Assembly (NCBI GenBank): GCA_963789255.1 | Contig: CAWBJW010000001.1 | Coordinates: 1,240,001-1,304,000 of the forward strand | Direction: 5' to 3' | From: DATARH01 sp963789255 | GTDB lineage: Bacteria; Pseudomonadota; Alphaproteobacteria; ATCC43930; CGMCC-115725 | DNA length: 64,000 nucleotides | Translations under genes and position numbers: made by a program | Shown here: positions 60,719 to 64,000 of the stretch, in pieces | Layout of the letters: the number at the start of each line of letters is the position of its first letter | Numbering within the stretch: position 1 is the first letter of the stretch | Notes under the pieces: model-generated | Seen by the model: only the letters and a program-made list of their open reading frames with translations | Told to the model about the DNA's origin: nothing | Databases searched by the model: none

Positions 60719-62845
60719 ATGGCCGAAAGCGAACGCGAGCTGGTCCGTTTCGAAAACGTCCACGGCATCGGAATCATCACGGTCGACAACCCGCCGGTTA
60801 ATGCATTGTCGCCGGGTGTGCCGGAGGGCATCGTCGCGGCGGTCGACAAGGGCAATGCCGACCCGGCGGTCACGGCGATGGTGCTGATCGGCGCCGGCAG
60901 GAGCTTTATCGCCGGCGCCGACATCCGCCAGTTCGGCCGGGGGCCCTCGACCCCGCCGACCGGGCGGCGCCCTTACGACGTGCTCGACGACGGCGCGAAG
61001 CCGGTCATCGCCGCGATCCACGGCTATGCCCTGGGCGGCGGGCTGGAGATCGCCCTCGCCTGCCACTACCGCGTCGCCGTGCCGAGCGCCAAGGTCGGCC
61101 TGCCCGAGGTGCAGATCGGCATCCTGCCGGGCGCGGGCGGGACGCAGCGCCTGCCGCGCCTCATCGGCCCGAAGGCGGCGCTCGACATGATCACGTCAGG
61201 CCGCCACGTTCCGGCAGCCGAGGCGGAAAAACTTGGAATTATCGACGAGATCGTCACCGGAGGGCGACTTGAAGGGGGCGGCACTGGCCTTCGCCCGCAG
61301 CATCGCCGGCCGCCGCCCCCTGCCGCGCATCCGCGACAAGAATGACCGCCTCGCCGAAGGGACGCCGGCGCTGTTCGAGGCGACCCGCAAGGCGATCGCG
61401 CGGCGCGCCCGCAACCAGCGCGCGCCCTACGCCTGCATCGAGGCGGTCGAAGCGGCCTGCACCATGCCGTTCGACGATGGCTGCGCGCTCGAACGCAAAT
61501 TGTTCGACGAGCGGGTCAATTCCGACGAGGCGAAGGCGCTGCGCTATGCCTTTTTCGCCGAGCGCGAGGCCGCCAAGATCCCGGGCATCGACCGCGATAC
61601 GCCGTTGCGTCCGACCGACCATCCGGGCGTCGTCGGCGCCGGCACGATGGGCGGCGGCATCGCGATGAGCTTTGCCGATTATGGCTTCGACGTGAAGATC
61701 ACCGATGCGACCCCGGAGGCGCTGGAGCGCGGCATGGCGCGAATCAAGCGGCAACTACGAAACCAGCGTCAAGCGCGGCAGCCTCGCGCAGGACGAGATG
61801 GAACGGAGGCTCGCCCGCATCCACCCGGTGCCGGGCATCGACGGCCTCGCCGATTGCGATGTCATCATCGAGGCGGTGTTCGAGCAGATCCCGATCAAGG
61901 AGGAGGTCTGGAAGAAGCTTGACGCGGTGATCAAGCCGGGCGCGCTGCTCTATTCCAACACCTCGGGCATCGACATCGACATCATGGCCAACATGACTGC
62001 GCAGGCCGCAGGACGTCGCCGGGACGCATTTCTTCGCGCCGGCCAACGTCATGAGACTGTTCGAGGTCGTCAAGGGCACGAAGAGCGCCCCCGACGTGCT
62101 GGCGACGGCGATGGCCTTGGGGCGCAAGATCGGCAAGGTCAGCGGGCTCGCCGGCAATGGCGACGGGTTTGTCGCCAACAGGAGCCGCGCGCCGTTCAGC
62201 ACCGAGATGATCATCATGCTCGAAGAGGGCGCGCTCCCCGAGCAGGTCGACAAGGTCATGGTCGATTTCGGCTACCCGATCGGGCCGTTCGCCACCGCCG
62301 ATCTGTCCGGCCTCGACATCGGCTACGACACGAGGAAGCGCCGCGCGGCGCAGTACCCGAACTATCGCAAGCAGCCGATCGCCGACCGCGTCGTCGAGGC
62401 CGGCCGGCTCGGCCAGAAGAACGGCAAGGGCTGGTTCCGCTATAAGCCGGGCGACCGCACCCCCTACCCCGACCCCGAAGCCGCCCGCATCATCAAGAAT
62501 ACCGCGGCCGAAATGGGCGTGCCGCAGCACCAGTTCACCGACGACGAGATCCTGAAGCGGCTCCTGTTCGCGAGCGTCAACGAGGCCTGCAAGATCCTCG
62601 ACGAGGGCAAGGCGTTGCGCGCCAGCGACATCGATGTGATGTGGCTCTACGGCTTCGGCTTCCCGCGCTATCGCGGCGGGCTGATGTACTGGGCCGACAC
62701 GATCGGGGTGCGCGAGGTCTACAACCAGATCGCCGCCTGGCATCAGCGCTACGGCGAGCGCTGGGCGCCCTCGCCCTTGTTGCGCCGCCTCGCCGACGCC
62801 GGCACCCCGCTCCGGGAAGCGAAAGCCGAGAGAGGGCTACGCTAA
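60719..62845 (+). CDS. fadJ: Bifunctional enoyl-CoA hydratase/3-hydroxyacyl-CoA dehydrogenase (FadJ-like), three frameshifts in this sequence
   Basis: About 708 residues over three reading frames, the last frame equal to the first. The crotonase domain (LIGAGRSFIAGADIRQFG, IHGYALGGGLEIALACHYRV, GILPGAGGTQRLPRLIGP) is followed by the NAD-binding domain (GVVGAGTMGGGIAMSFADYG, LADCDVIIEAVFEQIPIKEE, SNTSGIDID) and two 3HCDH C-terminal domains (DFGYPIGPFATADLSGLDIG, YGFGFPRYRGGLMYWAD). Single extra bases lie at about 61260, 61755 and 62003. It hydrates 2-enoyl-CoA and oxidises the 3-hydroxyacyl-CoA; with the acyl-CoA dehydrogenase at 1846 and the thiolase, a full beta-oxidation set is present in the window. 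Confidence 0.9.
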
Positions 62846-63850
62846 TCCCAAAGTTGAGGTGCCGCTCTCGGCGGCGGCTTCGAGCTCAGAAACAGCGCTC
62901 GATGCTGTCGCGCTGAGCGCATCATTGAGCCTCGGGCCGAGCACTCTTTTGAAGCGAAGGAGATGATCAATCGACCATCTCCTTAACTCATTGCCACGTT
63001 CCTCGGTATCAACGAATGTAACTCCGGATTGGACAGCGCAGATCCGGCTTGCGCGTCGATTGTCAAGCCGTTCCCACACCAGAGCTTCACCCAACTCGGT
63101 TTCAATTGCAGATTTCTCAGACTTTAACCAGTCAAAAATTGCTTTATTTCGCTCCTTATTCCCGCTGTCGATATACAGCTCGGCCTGAAGACCCTTCGCC
63201 GAGAACGCCACGCCATATTGGAACCCGGTGACCCCGGAGCTGAACGAATACCACCCCTGAGGCTGAGCGACTCTCGCATTGGTAAATCTATGTTGCTCTC
63301 TCAGCGCATCCAATAGAGGTTGAAAAAATCTCTGATATATCAGCCCACGCTCGGACGGACTTTCGGTTGGACTCACTCGTTTACCAAAATCATTCGGTGC
63401 AGCAACCGGCCGGAACTGTACAGCCGGCTTGGATTCGTCGATGCGGATTGCTTCCACAACGACACCGAAGAAATCCACCTCCTCATCCGTATGTCTGTTG
63501 AGCCAATCGAGTGCCTTCCGGTGTTCGTCGCGTACTTCCGGGCTGATCCAGATGATTATCGCCGCATCAAGGCCACCAGCGTAAGTTAGCAATTGCCCTA
63601 GGTGGCCATGGTCGGTGCGCTCAAGCTGATTTTCGATAATCACTGGGCGATTGGTTCCGACCTCCCGAGCCAGAATGTCGCAGGAGAATTCACCGACGGC
63701 AGCTTCTCTCTGGTCCAATTGGAGATCCAAGCCGAGTGCCTCGCCAAGTGACGACAGGTTTTCGGCGAGCCAAGGCGTGAAGTCGCCAGCCTCACTCCGC
63801 CAGAGAGTTCGAGCATCGACATGGAGGAGCTTACCGAGCGAAATTTCCAT
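62837..63850 (-). CDS. DUF4268 protein with PD-(D/E)XK nuclease-like N-terminus
   Basis: 337 residues from ATG at 63850 (GGGAGGT upstream). The N-terminal half has the restriction-endonuclease-fold pattern FSCDILAREVGTNRPVIIEN followed by QLERTDHGHLGQLLTYAGGL (D-x-n-E-x-Q type active site), and the C-terminal half the DUF4268 domain (ELYIDSGNKERNKAIFDWLK, ALVWERLDNRRASRICAV). Base composition is less GC-rich than its neighbours, suggesting acquisition by transfer. Relatives are standalone proteins or restriction-associated; a defence role is possible, unproven. It overlaps the convergent fadJ 3' end by 9 bases. Confidence 0.85.
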   Translation of the reverse strand: MEISLGKLLHVDARTLWRSEAGDFTPWLAENLSSLGEALGLDLQLDQREAAVGEFSCDILAREVGTNRPVIIENQLERTDHGHLGQLLTYAGGLDAAIIIWISPEVRDEHRKALDWLNRHTDEEVDFFGVVVEAIRIDESKPAVQFRPVAAPNDFGKRVSPTESPSERGLIYQRFFQPLLDALREQHRFTNARVAQPQGWYSFSSGVTGFQYGVAFSAKGLQAELYIDSGNKERNKAIFDWLKSEKSAIETELGEALVWERLDNRRASRICAVQSGVTFVDTEERGNELRRWSIDHLLRFKRVLGPRLNDALSATASSAVSELEAAAESGTSTLGLA

Positions 63851-63932
63851 CGCGTACCTCCCGTTGATGGCGGGACAAGTCCGACCATGACGGTATAGGG
63901 TACGGTAAAGAGCGCGGAAGCGGGAGGCTGAC

Positions 63933-64000
63933 ATGACCCGGGCGGAACTCGATGCGGCGCTGGCCCGGCTCGGGCTCGACGTGCCGGAAAAGGAGCGTGT
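63933..64000 (+). CDS. Truncated CDS, 5' end only (possibly DUF4089/AtzG-like)
   Basis: ATG at 63933 after GGGAGGCTG opens a frame that leaves the window: MTRAELDAALARLGLDVPEK then ERV. Helical start similar in style to small AtzG/DUF4089 subunits that precede amidase genes, but 22 residues are too few to assign. Codon use fits the host. Confidence 0.5.
   Translation, partial: MTRAELDAALARLGLDVPEKER

Overview
The window is GC-rich, densely packed chromosomal DNA from what looks like a free-living, metabolically versatile alphaproteobacterium (Rhodospirillales or Hyphomicrobiales type). The grounds are codon use, REP-like palindromes of the CTCTCCCCGC...GCGGGGAGAG kind, and the gene content: acyl-CoA, opine/amine and urea catabolism, ACR3-type arsenic resistance, Rieske and TauD oxygenases. 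This lineage call is inference; there is no rRNA in the window.

Layout. 1-10.8 kb: partial molybdopterin oxidoreductase, acyl-CoA dehydrogenase, DUF1330, aspartate dehydrogenase, two tandem secreted DUF4189 proteins, a secreted beta-propeller, HAD phosphatase, GlpD, amidohydrolase. 10.9-15.3 kb: radical SAM/B12 protein (frameshifted), Rieske oxygenase alpha subunit, VOC protein, alpha/beta hydrolase. 15.3-18.2 kb: arsR-arsM-arsC-acr3 operon. 18.3-21.5 kb: glycine-zipper lipoprotein, remnant of an Fe-S protein, TauD dioxygenase, DadA-like oxidase.

21.9-29.6 kb: a compact integrated element inserted in the 3' end of a tRNA-Val(GAC) gene. It has an imperfect 52-bp duplication of the tRNA end (attL/attR), a tyrosine integrase, 11-bp tandem arm-type repeats at both ends, an AlpA-like HTH protein, iteron-like repeats, a replisome-organiser-like HTH protein, a primase-helicase and one unrecognised cargo gene beside attR. 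No capsid, tail or conjugation gene is present, so it resembles a phage-satellite or minimal replicating island. This is the best candidate for an undescribed system.

29.6-43.4 kb: CocE-type hydrolase, GST and D-aminoacylase, then a minus-strand run of eight tightly spaced genes joining a three-subunit HcnABC/opine-oxidase-like flavin dehydrogenase to a peptide/opine-family ABC importer, preceded by an unusual XRE plus OmpR-winged-helix regulator. 43.5-45.7 kb: Crp-family regulator, AmpD-like amidase, SnoaL-like protein. 45.9-51.5 kb: urtABCDE urea importer, followed by a 29-residue membrane peptide behind a near-perfect FNR-type box. 51.7-55.8 kb: APH/AAA kinase, MFS transporter, CapA-like protein. 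56.0-62.8 kb: acyl-CoA catabolic cluster (CoA-transferase A/B, GMC oxidase, DUF35 protein plus thiolase, fused hydratase/hydroxyacyl-CoA dehydrogenase). 62.8-64 kb: a DUF4268 protein and a truncated CDS.

At least ten genes that otherwise look intact are broken by single-base indels. Nearly all are one-base insertions, and six sit in or next to an AGCT tetranucleotide. I read this mainly as a systematic consensus error at a motif, not as gene decay, and annotate these genes as single units.
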